Of a stretch of 64,000 bases of DNA, positions 22,494 to 31,749 are shown in pieces. The stretch comes from CAVSLM01 sp963728895 (lineage in GTDB: Bacteria > Pseudomonadota > Gammaproteobacteria > JBBQDK01), in NCBI GenBank assembly GCA_963728895.1, contig CAVSLM010000004.1, forward strand, positions 124,001-188,000. Direction: 5' to 3'. The notes under the pieces were generated by a model. The model ran no database searches. It saw nothing but the letters and a program-made list of their open reading frames with translations, and had not been told where the DNA came from. The translations under genes and the position numbers were made by a program. Position 1 is the stretch's first letter. Each line of letters starts with the position of its first letter.

Positions 22494-22653
22494 GAAGTGC
22501 CCGCCGCGGGATCCCTCGCGGCGGGCGCAGTATAAAGATTCGGGGGGGCGGGGTCAATGATGATCCGGAGGAAAAACTAGGCGGAAAAACAACCGCATGG
22601 CTGCTGTGAGTGTGCCGCCGCGAGCGCTGGAAGGCGGCGCGGCGCGCAGGCCG

Positions 22654-23066
22654 CCAGTGTAGTGGTGCACTCTTGACGAAACGTTTGAGCCTTCAATGGA
22701 TGTTGCGCGGATAAGCGCAGCGCATCCGCCATCCATGATCGGCCGGCGTCATGAGTGCACGAAGCCGTTTCACTCCAGTCGAGTCTCGCGTGCCGAGTGG
22801 GTCGCGAAGGGGATCAGGCGTCATGGGGAAACAGGGGGCCAATGGGTGTCGCGGAGTCGGATTTTGAACCAGAGGCAGCTACGTGGCGGATGCGCTGCGC
22901 TTATCCGCCCTACGGCGCCGGTCACCGCCATCGACGAGTCCATTGCCAATACACAACACCAGGCCCAAGCGATTCATCCGGACCAGGAGCGCTCGCGATA
23001 TCCTGCAGAAGGTCTTTCGCGCCCAATTGCCGCTCAGGTTCCGAACAGAATGAAACAGTACACTAG
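22654..23066 (+). mobile_element. MITE-like element copy A (~412 bp, CTAG target)
   Basis: 413 bases bounded by CCAGTGTAGTGGTGCA at the left and ...CAGTACACTAG at the right, imperfect terminal inverted repeats. Inside are two REP-like palindromes in opposite orientation (GGATAAGCGCAGCGCATCC near 22713 and GGCGGATGCGCTGCGCTTATCC near 22882). The right-hand CTAG overlaps the last codons of parB: its CTA (23063-23065) is the parB TAG stop on the minus strand. Copies B (28088-28498) and D (40434-40845) are near full length. No open reading frame is conserved between copies. Confidence 0.85.
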
Positions 23067-24001
23067 CGCAGGCGCTCCAGAATGCCTTCGAGCTCGTCCA
23101 GGCTGCTGTACTGGATCAGCAGCCTGCCCTTGCCCTTGCTGCCGTGCTGCACCGAGACCCGGGCGCCGAGGCGCTCGCTCAGGTCCGATTCCAGGCGCCG
23201 CACGTCGGGATCGGCGCTCACCCTGCCCCCCGGCGGCTGTGGAGGCGATTGCATCTGGCGCACCAGCTGCTCGGTCTCGCGTACCGACAGACCGCGCGCC
23301 ACCACACGGCGCGCGGCTTCGCGCTGTGCCGGGCCGTTCAAGCCCAGCAACGCGCGGGCATGTCCCATCTCCAGCGTGCCTTCCTCCACCATGCGCCGGA
23401 CCTCTTCCTGCAGATCGAGCAGCCGCAGCAGATTGCTCACCGCCGCGCGCGAACGCCCCACGGCCTCCGCGGCCAGCTGGTGGGTCATGCCGAACTCGTC
23501 GATCAGGCGCTGCAGCGCCGCAGCCTCCTCCATGGCATTGAGGTTCTCGCGCTGGATGTTCTCGATCAGCGCCATGGCGATGGCCGCCTGATCGGGCACT
23601 TCGCGGATCAGCGCCGGAATCTCTTCGAGGCCGGCGATCTGCGCGGCACGCCAGCGCCTTTCGCCGGCGATGATCTCGTAGCCGCCGCTCGCAAGCGGTC
23701 GCACCACGATGGGCTGCACCACCCCCTGCACGCGGATGGATTCGGCGAGCTCCTGCAGACTGTCCGCGTGCATGTTGGTGCGCGGCTGATACTTGCCGCG
23801 CTGGATCACATCCAGCGGCAGGTTGCGCAGGTCGCCGCGGGGCACGCCGCCGCCGGCGTCCTCGTGTGGCGGCGCCGCGGGTATCGGGACAGATGCAAAC
23901 GCGGGCGCTGCCGCGGGGGCGGGCGCCGGCGCGGGGGACGGATGGATTCCGGTCAGCAGGGCGTCGAGACCGCGCCCCAGACCGCGCTTTTTCGCCAGCA
24001 T
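23063..24001 (-). CDS. parB: chromosome partitioning protein ParB (Spo0J)
   Basis: CTP-dependent DNA clamp that loads at parS and spreads. Start 24001 gives the standard N-terminus MLAKKRGLGRGLDALL with GGAG 9 bases before it; an upstream ATG at 24016 is possible. A Pro/Ala linker (about 20-50) precedes the ParB domain with the CTP-binding GERRWRAA box (about residues 120-127), the helix-turn-helix HQLAAEAVGRSRAAVSNLLR and the C-terminal dimerisation domain. 312 residues. It follows parA by 22 bases. The TAG stop lies in the end of MITE copy A. Two matching parS sites lie in recF of this window. Confidence 0.95.
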   Translation of the reverse strand: MLAKKRGLGRGLDALLTGIHPSPAPAPAPAAAPAFASVPIPAAPPHEDAGGGVPRGDLRNLPLDVIQRGKYQPRTNMHADSLQELAESIRVQGVVQPIVVRPLASGGYEIIAGERRWRAAQIAGLEEIPALIREVPDQAAIAMALIENIQRENLNAMEEAAALQRLIDEFGMTHQLAAEAVGRSRAAVSNLLRLLDLQEEVRRMVEEGTLEMGHARALLGLNGPAQREAARRVVARGLSVRETEQLVRQMQSPPQPPGGRVSADPDVRRLESDLSERLGARVSVQHGSKGKGRLLIQYSSLDELEGILERLR

Positions 24002-24023
24002 CTGTGATTTCTCCATAGGGCGT

Positions 24024-24863
24024 TCAGCTCGTGCTCTGCGTGGCGTGGGCTTCGGCGTCGCTCTCCGCGAGAACCGGGTCCTGACCCTGCTGTGCTTCCT
24101 TCTCGGCTCTGCGCAGCATCTCACCTGCGAGGGCGAGATAGGCGATCGCTCCGTTCGAATTTCTATCATACAGCAAAACCGGAAGACCATGGCTCGGCGC
24201 TTCGGCAAGACGGATGTTGCGCGGGATCACCGTGCGATACACCTGATCGGGAAAGTGCGTGAGCAACTGATTCGAGACCTCGGTGGTGAGGCGGTTGCGT
24301 GGATCGTACATGGTACGCAGCAGACCTTCCACGCGCAGCGTGGGATTGAGGCCTGCGCGAATCTTTTCGATGGTGCCGAGCAATGCCGAAAGGCCCTCGA
24401 GCGCGTAGTACTCGCACTGGATGGGAATGATCACGCCGTGCGCGGCGGCGAGCGCATTGACCGTCAGCATGTTGAGCGCCGGCGGACAGTCGACGAGGAT
24501 GTAATCGAACTCCTCGATCACCTGCTGCAGCGCGAGCCCGAGCCGCCGCTCGCGCTGCTCGGCATCCATCAGCGCGACCTCCGCGGCAGTGAGATCGCCA
24601 TTGCCGGGCAGCAGCATGAAGCCTGCGGGGGCCGCGCTCACCAGTGCGTCGCCGATATGGGCCTCGCCGAGCAGCACGTCGCAGCCGGTGCGGTGCAGGT
24701 CGTGCTTGTCGACGCCGCTGCCCATGGTGGCGTTGCCCTGCGGATCGAGATCCACCAGCAGCACGCGCCGGCGCGTGGCCGCGAGCGAGGCGGCGAGGTT
24801 CACGCACGTGGTGGTCTTGCCCACGCCGCCTTTCTGATTCGTTACCGCGAGAATCTTGCTCAT
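24024..24863 (-). CDS. parA: chromosome partitioning ATPase ParA (Soj)
   Basis: A 279-residue Walker-type ATPase that positions ParB-parS complexes on the nucleoid. The deviant Walker A KGGVGKTT follows the start MSKILAVTNQ, Walker A' is LLVDLDPQGN and Walker B ILVDCPP. The C-terminus adds an Ala/Glu-rich tail. The order rsmG-parA-parB is the usual origin-proximal cluster. The start at 24863 is the conserved one; upstream residues in frame are not family-like. Confidence 0.97.
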   Translation of the reverse strand: MSKILAVTNQKGGVGKTTTCVNLAASLAATRRRVLLVDLDPQGNATMGSGVDKHDLHRTGCDVLLGEAHIGDALVSAAPAGFMLLPGNGDLTAAEVALMDAEQRERRLGLALQQVIEEFDYILVDCPPALNMLTVNALAAAHGVIIPIQCEYYALEGLSALLGTIEKIRAGLNPTLRVEGLLRTMYDPRNRLTTEVSNQLLTHFPDQVYRTVIPRNIRLAEAPSHGLPVLLYDRNSNGAIAYLALAGEMLRRAEKEAQQGQDPVLAESDAEAHATQSTS

Positions 24864-24912
24864 CGGACGCGTCCTGTGACTTGCATATGGTTCCCCCACG
24901 CACCGCCGTCGC

Positions 24913-25551
24913 TCACGCTGCGGTGGCACGCACGCAGATCAGATGGCGCTCGGCGCCGAGCCCCGGCACCCGCAGTGTCCGCACCCATGCGACTTCGAAG
25001 CCGTCGGGCAGCCGTGCGAGCTCCTCCTGGGGCAGCGTGCCTTTCATCGCCAGCAGGCAATTGCCGAGGCGCGCGAGCGCCGCGACCATCTCGGGCAATG
25101 CCGCGAACGCGCGGGTGACCACGGTATCAAAGAGGCACGCGGGCTGGTAGTCCTCGATGCGGCTGCGCACCGCTTCGGCGTTTCGCACGTCGAGCTCGGC
25201 GAGCGCCTGGACGAGGAAGCGGATCTTCTTCGCGCTGCTGTCGAGCAGCGTGAACCCGCGCTCGGGGAACGCGAGCGCCAGTGGAATTCCGGGCAGACCC
25301 GCGCCCGTGCCGGCATCGAGTATGCGCGTGCCGGGAAGGTGAGGCACCACTGCGAGGCTGTCGAGCAGATGCCGCACCACCATCTGTTGCGGATCGCGCA
25401 CCGCCGTGAGGTTGTAGACCCGGTTCCATTTGGCGAGCAGATCGAGATAGGCGAGCAGACGTTCCTGCACCGGTGCATCGAGCGGCAGCTCCAGCGCGCG
25501 CAGCCCGTCGGCGAGCGTACGCGCCTGCGTGCCGCGATCGCCCTGCATCAT
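24913..25551 (-). CDS. rsmG: 16S rRNA (guanine(527)-N(7))-methyltransferase RsmG
   Basis: SAM-dependent methyltransferase of 16S rRNA G527, 212 residues. The SAM motif is ILDAGTGAGLPGIPLAL (about residues 75-91), preceded by KWNRVYNLTAVRDP and VVRHLLDSLAV, all family hallmarks. Its ATG at 25551 overlaps the mnmG stop as ATGA, indicating translational coupling with mnmG, as in other gammaproteobacteria. Confidence 0.95.
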   Translation of the reverse strand: MMQGDRGTQARTLADGLRALELPLDAPVQERLLAYLDLLAKWNRVYNLTAVRDPQQMVVRHLLDSLAVVPHLPGTRILDAGTGAGLPGIPLALAFPERGFTLLDSSAKKIRFLVQALAELDVRNAEAVRSRIEDYQPACLFDTVVTRAFAALPEMVAALARLGNCLLAMKGTLPQEELARLPDGFEVAWVRTLRVPGLGAERHLICVRATAA

Positions 25552-27440
25552 GCAGAGCGTGCAAGGCGTGCGGCGTGCTTCTTGACATGCACCAGCAGCA
25601 GCGAGACGGCGGCGGGCGTGACACCCGGAATGCGCGCGGCCTGGCCGAGCGTCAGGGGACGCGCGGCGAGCAGCTTCTGGCGCACTTCGCTCGAGAGCCC
25701 GCGCACCTGCGCGTAGTCGAGATCCTCGGGCAGTGCCAGCTCCTCGTGACGGCGCGCGCGATCGACCTCCTGGTGCTGGCGATCGATGTAGCCGGCGTAC
25801 CTGGCCTGGATCTCCACCTGTTCGGCGGCGGCCGGATCGTCGAGACCGGGTCCCGCCGCAGGCAGCGCCATCAGCGTACGGTAGCTCACGTCCGGACGGC
25901 GCAGCAGCTCGAGCAGCGTGTATTCGCGCGTAAGCTCCGTGCCCAGCAAACGCTGCGCCTCGCCCTCGCTCAGCGCCTGCGGGCGCAGCCAGGTGGTGGC
26001 AAGGCGCCGCTGCTCGCACTCGATGGCATCGCGCTTGCGCGCCATGGCATCCCAGCGCGCATCGTCCACCAACCCCAGCGCCCGTCCTTTTTCCGTCAGG
26101 CGCAGGTCCGCATTGTCTTCACGCAGCAGCAGGCGGTGCTCGGCGCGGCTGGTGAACATGCGGTAGGGCTCGCTGGTGCCGCGGGTGATGAGGTCGTCGA
26201 TCAGCACGCCGATGTAGGCTTCGTCACGCCGCGGCCACCAGGCATCCCGCCCCTGCACCTGCAGCGCCGCATTGAGCCCCGCGACCAGACCCTGCGCCGC
26301 GGCCTCCTCGTAGCCCGTGGTGCCGTTGATCTGGCCGGCGAAGAACAGTGCGCGCAGCGCGCGCGTCTCGAGCGAGGGACGCAGGCCGCGCGGATCGAAG
26401 AAGTCGTATTCGATAGCGTAGCCAGGGCGGGTGAGATGCGCGCGCTCGAAGCCGCGGATGGAGCGCACCAGGGCGTGCTGCACGTCGAACGGCAGGCTGG
26501 TGGAGATGCCGTTGGGATAGACCTCGTGGGTGCCGAGGCCCTCGGGCTCGACGAAGATCTGGTGTGAGTCCTTGTCGGCGAAGCGCATGACCTTGTCTTC
26601 CACCGACGGACAGTAGCGCGGCCCGACACCGTCGATGCGCCCGGTGTACAGCGGCGAGCGGTCCAGGCCGGCACGGATGATGTCGTGGGTGCGCTCGTTG
26701 GTGGCGGTGATGTGGCAGGGGACCTGCGTCGGGTGCTCCTCGGCGCGGCCCAGATACGAGAACACCGGAACCGGGATGTCGCCCGGCTGCTCCGCCAGCA
26801 CCGAATAGTCGATGCTGCGCCCGTCGATGCGCGGCGGCGTGCCGGTCTTGAGCCGCCCCACCCCGAGCCCCAGCTCGCGCAGCCGGCCGGCCAGTGCGTT
26901 GGCCGCCGGGTCCCCGGCACGGCCGCCTGCATAGTTGGCGAGCCCGACGTGGATGCGCCCGCCGAGAAAGGTGCCGACGGTGAGCACCACGGCGCGGGCG
27001 TGGAACTGCAGGCCCATCTCGGTCACCACGCCGGTGACGCGCTCACCGCTCACCATGAGATCGCTCGCTGCCTGCTGAAAGAGCCACAGGCCCGGCTGGC
27101 GCTCCAGCGCCGCGCGTACCGCCTGGCGGTACAGCACGCGATCGGCCTGCGCACGGGTGGCGCGCACCGCGGGTCCCTTGCGCGCGTTGAGGATGCGGAA
27201 CTGGATGCCGGCGCGATCCGCAGCGCGCGCCATGAGACCGCCGAGCGCGTCGATCTCCTTGACCAGATGGCCCTTGCCGATGCCGCCGATGGCCGGGTTG
27301 CAGCTCATCTGGCCGAGGGTCTCGATGTTCTGGGTGAGCAGCAGCGTGCGCGCACCCATGCGCGCCGCCGCGAGCGCGGCTTCGGTACCGGCGTGCCCGC
27401 CACCCACCACGATGACGTCGAACGGATCGTCTAGGCCCAT
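25548..27440 (-). CDS. mnmG: tRNA uridine-5-carboxymethylaminomethyl modification enzyme MnmG
   Basis: FAD- and NADH-dependent partner of MnmE that makes the cmnm5 group at U34 of several tRNAs. 630 residues, starting MGLDDPFDVIVVGGGHAGTE with the FAD GxGxxG motif; MSCNPAIGGIGKGHLVKEID and FFAGQINGTTGYEEAAAQGL are signatures. It usually neighbours mnmE, but here mnmE lies 20 kb away beyond an accessory block. Operon with rsmG. Confidence 0.98.
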   Translation of the reverse strand: MGLDDPFDVIVVGGGHAGTEAALAAARMGARTLLLTQNIETLGQMSCNPAIGGIGKGHLVKEIDALGGLMARAADRAGIQFRILNARKGPAVRATRAQADRVLYRQAVRAALERQPGLWLFQQAASDLMVSGERVTGVVTEMGLQFHARAVVLTVGTFLGGRIHVGLANYAGGRAGDPAANALAGRLRELGLGVGRLKTGTPPRIDGRSIDYSVLAEQPGDIPVPVFSYLGRAEEHPTQVPCHITATNERTHDIIRAGLDRSPLYTGRIDGVGPRYCPSVEDKVMRFADKDSHQIFVEPEGLGTHEVYPNGISTSLPFDVQHALVRSIRGFERAHLTRPGYAIEYDFFDPRGLRPSLETRALRALFFAGQINGTTGYEEAAAQGLVAGLNAALQVQGRDAWWPRRDEAYIGVLIDDLITRGTSEPYRMFTSRAEHRLLLREDNADLRLTEKGRALGLVDDARWDAMARKRDAIECEQRRLATTWLRPQALSEGEAQRLLGTELTREYTLLELLRRPDVSYRTLMALPAAGPGLDDPAAAEQVEIQARYAGYIDRQHQEVDRARRHEELALPEDLDYAQVRGLSSEVRQKLLAARPLTLGQAARIPGVTPAAVSLLLVHVKKHAARLARSA

Positions 27441-27584
27441 GGCCCGGTCTCCTGTGCGCAGGGGAGGCGATTATCCCGCATATCTCACCGGGCTGCGGCA
27501 GACATGGCGATCGCCGTCATTGAAGCTACGCGGATTATAGGCCGGACCCAGGCCACCCCGTGGCAATCGCGGCGGACCGGGTCT

Positions 27585-28085
27585 TCATCGCGCCGCCCTC
27601 AGCGTTTTCATCAGCACCTCGAAACGCTCCGGTGACACCCCCCCGTGCGCAACATGGTCGATGCTGATGGCCGGCGAGCGCGCGCAATGCCCGAGACAAT
27701 ACACGGGTTCCAGCGAGACAGCCCCGTCCGCCGTGGTGTCGTACAGTTTGGCACCCAATACCCGCTCCGCATGCGCGAGCAACGCCGACGCGCCCAGGGA
27801 CCGGCAGGACGCGCCGCGACAGATTCGTACCACGTGCCGCCCCGGTGCCGCGCAGCGCAGGTGCGGATAGCCGCTCATGTCGTCGCGCACCGGATCACCC
27901 GACGTCCGGAGCGCCCGGGCGATCGCCACAGTGAGCGGGCACGGCATGCAACCGGGACGCTGCACGATGCCGGTCAGCACCGGCAACCCTGCGTCCGGCG
28001 CAGCGGCCTGCAGGCCGAGCGCGGTTCCAGCGTACGTTGCGTGATCGCCTGCGTGTACCGGGATTCGCGACGGATGGGTGTGCAT
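27585..28085 (-). CDS. orphan NuoE/formate dehydrogenase gamma-like 2Fe-2S protein, 5' end altered
   Basis: A 166-residue thioredoxin-like ferredoxin. The C-terminal half has the four cluster cysteines as CRGASC and CLGHC in the order RICRGASCRSLGASALLAHA then DGAVSLEPVYCLGHCARSPA, typical of NuoE and the gamma subunit of NAD-dependent formate dehydrogenases. The N-terminal helical half is diverged (IARALRTSGDPVRDD, GYPHLR). No other dehydrogenase subunit is nearby. MITE copy B begins 2 bases before the ATG, so the natural leader and possibly the first codons were displaced; the ribosome site is lost. It may be a decaying remnant. Confidence 0.65.
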   Translation of the reverse strand: MHTHPSRIPVHAGDHATYAGTALGLQAAAPDAGLPVLTGIVQRPGCMPCPLTVAIARALRTSGDPVRDDMSGYPHLRCAAPGRHVVRICRGASCRSLGASALLAHAERVLGAKLYDTTADGAVSLEPVYCLGHCARSPAISIDHVAHGGVSPERFEVLMKTLRAAR

Positions 28086-28087
28086 GG

Positions 28088-28498
28088 CTAGGGTACTGTT
28101 TCGTTCTGTCTGGAACCCAAGCGGCGATTGGCGCGGATGACCTTCTGCAGGATATCGCGAGCGCTCCTGGCCCGGATGAATCGCCTGGGCCTGGTGTCGT
28201 GAATGGGCGAGGTACTCGTCGATGGCGGTCTCCAGCGCCGTAGGGCGGATAAGCGCAGCGCATCCGCCACCCAGCCACCTCTGGTTCAAAATCCGACTCC
28301 GGGACGCCCATTGCCTCCCTGATTCCCACGGCGCCTGATCCCCTTCGCGATCCACTCGGCACGAGAAACTCGACGGGAGCGAAACGGCTTCGTGCACTGC
28401 TGACGCCGGCCGATCATGAATGGCGGATGCGCTGCGCTTATCCGCCCTACCTCCATTGAAGGCTCAAACGTCTCGTCAAGAGTGCACCACTACACCAG
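28088..28498 (-). mobile_element. MITE-like element copy B (~411 bp)
   Basis: Reverse-oriented relative of copies A and D. Its outer ends are CTAGGGTACTGTTTCG (28088 on) and GTGCACCACTACACCAG (ending 28498), corresponding to the right and left termini of copy D. It carries the same two inverted REP-like palindromes (near 28240-28262 and 28421-28445). The inside end touches the start of the NuoE-like gene. Confidence 0.85.
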
Positions 28499-28642
28499 CC
28501 TGGAAATCTCACCAGCATCGCGGGCTCGCACCGCAGCGCCGGTACCAGCGAAAACCGTAGCACTGTCCAAGCCGGCGGAGCGCTGCAAAACCTCGCAGGG
28601 AGCTTCAGGCGGTAACGGAAAGGGATCGCCACCTCACTGGCA

Positions 28643-29419
28643 TCAGCCTTGGCAGTGGGGCCGTGCAATGCGCTGCGGCATGCAGCGGCTCATGCCCAAT
28701 CCCAGGTAGCCCAGGAGTCCGGAGCCCAGCAGCCATCGGGCCGCCGGAAGCGGGACGAGGCGGACCTCGTCTACCAGCAATGCAGAGCTCACCGAGAAGT
28801 CGTTCAGGTCGACCACACCCAACACCAGGGTGTGAGCGCCGCCGGAGGTGAACGCGTCCGAGAGCCAGGTGCTGTAACCGGTTTCGCGCTCGAATGCCGT
28901 GGCGCTGGCCGTCAGGCTTGCGCTCGAGCTGTCCGCGAGCAGTGTAACTACCCCGTCGACAGACACAAACGCGAAGTCGGCGGTACCGGTGGTGGACGGT
29001 TCGCTGGTGAGCAGGTTCCAGTCGAGCGCGACTCGCGTGCCGGGTGCGGCGGTGAAGCGCTGCAGCAGGCCTGAGCCTTCCGTCGGACGCTGCGCAAAAA
29101 TCCCGTCGAGGTCGCCGACGGCGAGGCCCAGCCGCTCCTCCATGCCGCCCGCCGACCCGATCGATTCCGGTTCGACGCCGCCAAAGTTGCAGGCGCCGGC
29201 AGCCGCAGGGGCATCATCGTCGAAGACCGATGAGGCATTGGTGAGCAGCGCCTGAGCGACCCCACCGGTGGGAACGCTTCCGAGCTCGGCCGTCTGTACG
29301 CTTGCGTCGCCGACCGTGGTCCAACCTGACAGGCCGAGCTCGAAGCCGCCGTTGGCGGGGGCACCGAGGACCGGCGCGGAGCAGGCCAGGGACATTGCGA
29401 GCAGGATGTTCCGACACAC
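28643..29419 (-). CDS. exported protein with VPLPA-type PEP-CTERM sorting signal
   Basis: A 258-residue protein with an N-terminal signal (CRNILLAMSLACSAPVLGA), a mature domain of beta-rich, carbohydrate-binding-like sequence (NGGFELGLSGWTTVGDASVQ) and a C-terminal tripartite tail VPLPAARWLLGSGLLGYLGL followed by basic residues. The tail matches the VPLPA variant of PEP-CTERM, which is processed by exosortase and often links proteins to exopolysaccharide matrix. The GTG start at 29419 follows the nuclease gene by 20 bases, so the two likely share an mRNA. No exosortase gene is in the window. An ATG at 29395 is an alternative start. Confidence 0.75.
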   Translation of the reverse strand: MCRNILLAMSLACSAPVLGAPANGGFELGLSGWTTVGDASVQTAELGSVPTGGVAQALLTNASSVFDDDAPAAAGACNFGGVEPESIGSAGGMEERLGLAVGDLDGIFAQRPTEGSGLLQRFTAAPGTRVALDWNLLTSEPSTTGTADFAFVSVDGVVTLLADSSSASLTASATAFERETGYSTWLSDAFTSGGAHTLVLGVVDLNDFSVSSALLVDEVRLVPLPAARWLLGSGLLGYLGLGMSRCMPQRIARPHCQG

Positions 29420-29439
29420 GTTTCGATTTTCCCTTGTCG

Positions 29440-31749
29440 TCACGGCAGCATCACGAGATCGGTCACGGCGTTGGCGCCGGCATCCACGCCGTTCAGGCGC
29501 AGCAGCGTGACGCCGCGGCCCCGGCCCGCGGCACCGTCCGCATCGACGATCAGGGCGGCACCCCCCGCGGCAGGCGCGAGGCGCACCACCCCGGTGCCCA
29601 CCGGGTCCGTGCCGGCGCCGACCACGTTCAGCAGCGCTCGGAGGTCCAGCGCATCCACGCCCACCGTGAAGTCGGTGATGATATCGCCCGCATCGCGCAG
29701 GCTCGTGTACTCGAAGATGTCGACGCCCGCTCCACCGCTCATGACGTCGCCGCCTGCGCCCCCAATGATCCGGTCGTAGCCCGGCGTGCCAGTGAGGGTG
29801 TCGCGACGGGCCGTTCCGCTGATCAGGTTCGGCGCGCCGAGCGCGAGCCCGATGACGATGGGATCGTGATCGGAGGAACGGTAGGGATCCGGGCTGTAAT
29901 AGCCGGCCGGATTGAAATCCTGGTCGTAATCGAGCACCGCCGGCTCGTCGGTGTTGATGTGCCAGGCGGTCACACCAGTGATCTGGCCGCACAGGCTGAC
30001 GCTTGCAAGCGCGTGATCGAGGTAGCCGACCAGGCCGTCGTAGATATAGGAATAAGCCTGCTCGCCTGCGAAGCGCCGCACCTGATCCCGGTAGCCGGCG
30101 CGCTGCAAGGCCACGATCGGGTCTTCCCGGGCGTAGGCATTGAGGTCGCCAATGATGAGAAAATCCGGGTCGCCGCTGCCGGTGGGATCGGTTGCCAGCC
30201 ACCGCGCAAGGACCTCGGCTGCCGCGGTGCGAGTACGATTGCAGTTGCCCTGGCCGTCGCCGGTGTCCGGATCGCCGTTGTCGTTGCAGTCGGACCCCCG
30301 GGACTTGAAGTGGTTGACCGCGACCGTGAACGTCTCCCCGGTTTGCACTTCGCGAAAGGTCTGCGCGAGCGCCGGCCGGTTTCGGGTATCGAGGAATCCG
30401 GCATCGAAGGCCGATGTGAGCAGGGCCGGACTGCCGAAGGGAATCACCGTACCGGGCTTGTACAGCATTCCCTGTGCGATGGCATCGCTGCCGATGTGCG
30501 CCACAGCGGGATCGACGTAGGCGTAGGTATCCGCACCGGCGACTGCATTGAGTGCCGCCGCAAGATCGGCAAGCGCCGCACCCGCAGCGAAATTGTTTTC
30601 CAGCTCGATCAGTCCGACCACGTCCGCATCGAGGGCGGCGAGCGCCGCCACCAGCTTGTCGCGCTGGCGGGCGAGCTCGCTGTCGCTGTCGGCGCCCCGG
30701 CAGTTGTTGCGCGGCGGCGAATCGCGGCCGAAACACGCGGCGCCAGCCCGATCGATGCTGGTGAAGTAGTTGAGCACGTTGAGGCTGGCCACCCGCAACC
30801 GCCCACCGACGGACCGCTGAGCATCGGGCGTCGCGGTGCGCGGATTCGCCGGCACAAAGACCGGCGTGGCAGTCGGCTGGAGGCGGTAGCCGGTCGCCGG
30901 GGGCGAGGACGCATCGATGCGGCCTTCGCCCAGGATTCCCACCAGGTTCTCCACCAGGTCGCCTGCGCGAACCACGGCGGGCGGCGGCGGGCCGAGCCAG
31001 GGCACGGGATACGGATCGTCGCGGTATCCGGACCGGTCGACGCCGTCGTCCAGCACCAGCAAGCGGCGCGCGTTGTCGGCGGCCACGGCGAGCGCTGCGC
31101 GTGTTTGGGGGCGGAATCGAGCGGTCGGCTGCGACAGACGACCTTCGGCTCCGGCCCCATCGGGGGACGCAAGGGTGAGCTGCCCGTAACGGCCGAGGAA
31201 GAAGGTCTGGGTGACGGTCATGTGTCCGGTTGCCGTCGCGATCTGCACCCGCATGCCTTCGTAGCGCTCGAGCTCGCCGTCCGCGGTCTCGGGCAGCATC
31301 ACCGGTACCGGCGCGGGCAACGCCGCCGTTGCGCACTTCAGCACCGGACCGAACGTGGAGAGCTCGGTCTGAGCGTTGAACTCGGACACGATGCCGGCGA
31401 CCCGCACCACGTCACCCGCAGCGACGTCCAGCGCAGCGAGCGGGTCGAAGACGAAGATGCCTTCCGAACTTTCCGGATTCGCGTCCTGGTCGCCCGCCTC
31501 CTCCTGAACGAAGAAACCGTTCATTGCGGTGGCGCCCTGGAAGTCGCCGACGACGATACCCTTGACGGCGCGCCTGACACCCACGTCGGGACTGACCGCG
31601 CCGGTGCCCTGTATGGCACTGATCGGCGTCACGGGGTCGGAGCACCGCGCCGCTCCGGCCGGCGCTTCGCTGGCGAACATTTCCGCCCGCAGCAGCGCCG
31701 CCGGCAGAACGAGTGCGGCGAGCGCGACAGACAGGATCGTTCGTATCAT
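29440..31749 (-). CDS. ExeM/NucH-like extracellular nuclease with RTX repeats
   Basis: A 769-residue secreted protein. A Sec signal peptide (MIRTILSVALAALVLPAALL) is followed by an OB-fold-like region (about 35-200) and an endonuclease/exonuclease/phosphatase domain (about 315-645) with VGLIELENN, VNHFKSRG, IIGDLNAYARED and SSDHDPIVI catalytic elements. Near 660-690 there are RTX-type glycine-rich calcium-binding repeats (GGAGGDVMSGGAGVDIFEY) and a T1SS-style C-terminus. Such enzymes degrade extracellular DNA, for example in biofilms. The start was set at the signal peptide (31749). It heads an operon with the VPLPA-CTERM gene. Confidence 0.88.
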   Translation of the reverse strand: MIRTILSVALAALVLPAALLRAEMFASEAPAGAARCSDPVTPISAIQGTGAVSPDVGVRRAVKGIVVGDFQGATAMNGFFVQEEAGDQDANPESSEGIFVFDPLAALDVAAGDVVRVAGIVSEFNAQTELSTFGPVLKCATAALPAPVPVMLPETADGELERYEGMRVQIATATGHMTVTQTFFLGRYGQLTLASPDGAGAEGRLSQPTARFRPQTRAALAVAADNARRLLVLDDGVDRSGYRDDPYPVPWLGPPPPAVVRAGDLVENLVGILGEGRIDASSPPATGYRLQPTATPVFVPANPRTATPDAQRSVGGRLRVASLNVLNYFTSIDRAGAACFGRDSPPRNNCRGADSDSELARQRDKLVAALAALDADVVGLIELENNFAAGAALADLAAALNAVAGADTYAYVDPAVAHIGSDAIAQGMLYKPGTVIPFGSPALLTSAFDAGFLDTRNRPALAQTFREVQTGETFTVAVNHFKSRGSDCNDNGDPDTGDGQGNCNRTRTAAAEVLARWLATDPTGSGDPDFLIIGDLNAYAREDPIVALQRAGYRDQVRRFAGEQAYSYIYDGLVGYLDHALASVSLCGQITGVTAWHINTDEPAVLDYDQDFNPAGYYSPDPYRSSDHDPIVIGLALGAPNLISGTARRDTLTGTPGYDRIIGGAGGDVMSGGAGVDIFEYTSLRDAGDIITDFTVGVDALDLRALLNVVGAGTDPVGTGVVRLAPAAGGAALIVDADGAAGRGRGVTLLRLNGVDAGANAVTDLVMLP

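Noticed and set aside
22755..23066. Protein encoded by the MITE-like element (MHEAVSL...)
   Set aside because: The frame is not conserved between copies and ends differ; the element appears non-coding.
28643..31336. Very long 897-codon minus-strand frame read as one protein
   Set aside because: Only its last ~258 codons (VPLPA-CTERM protein) are real; the rest is an out-of-frame Arg-rich shadow of the nuclease gene.
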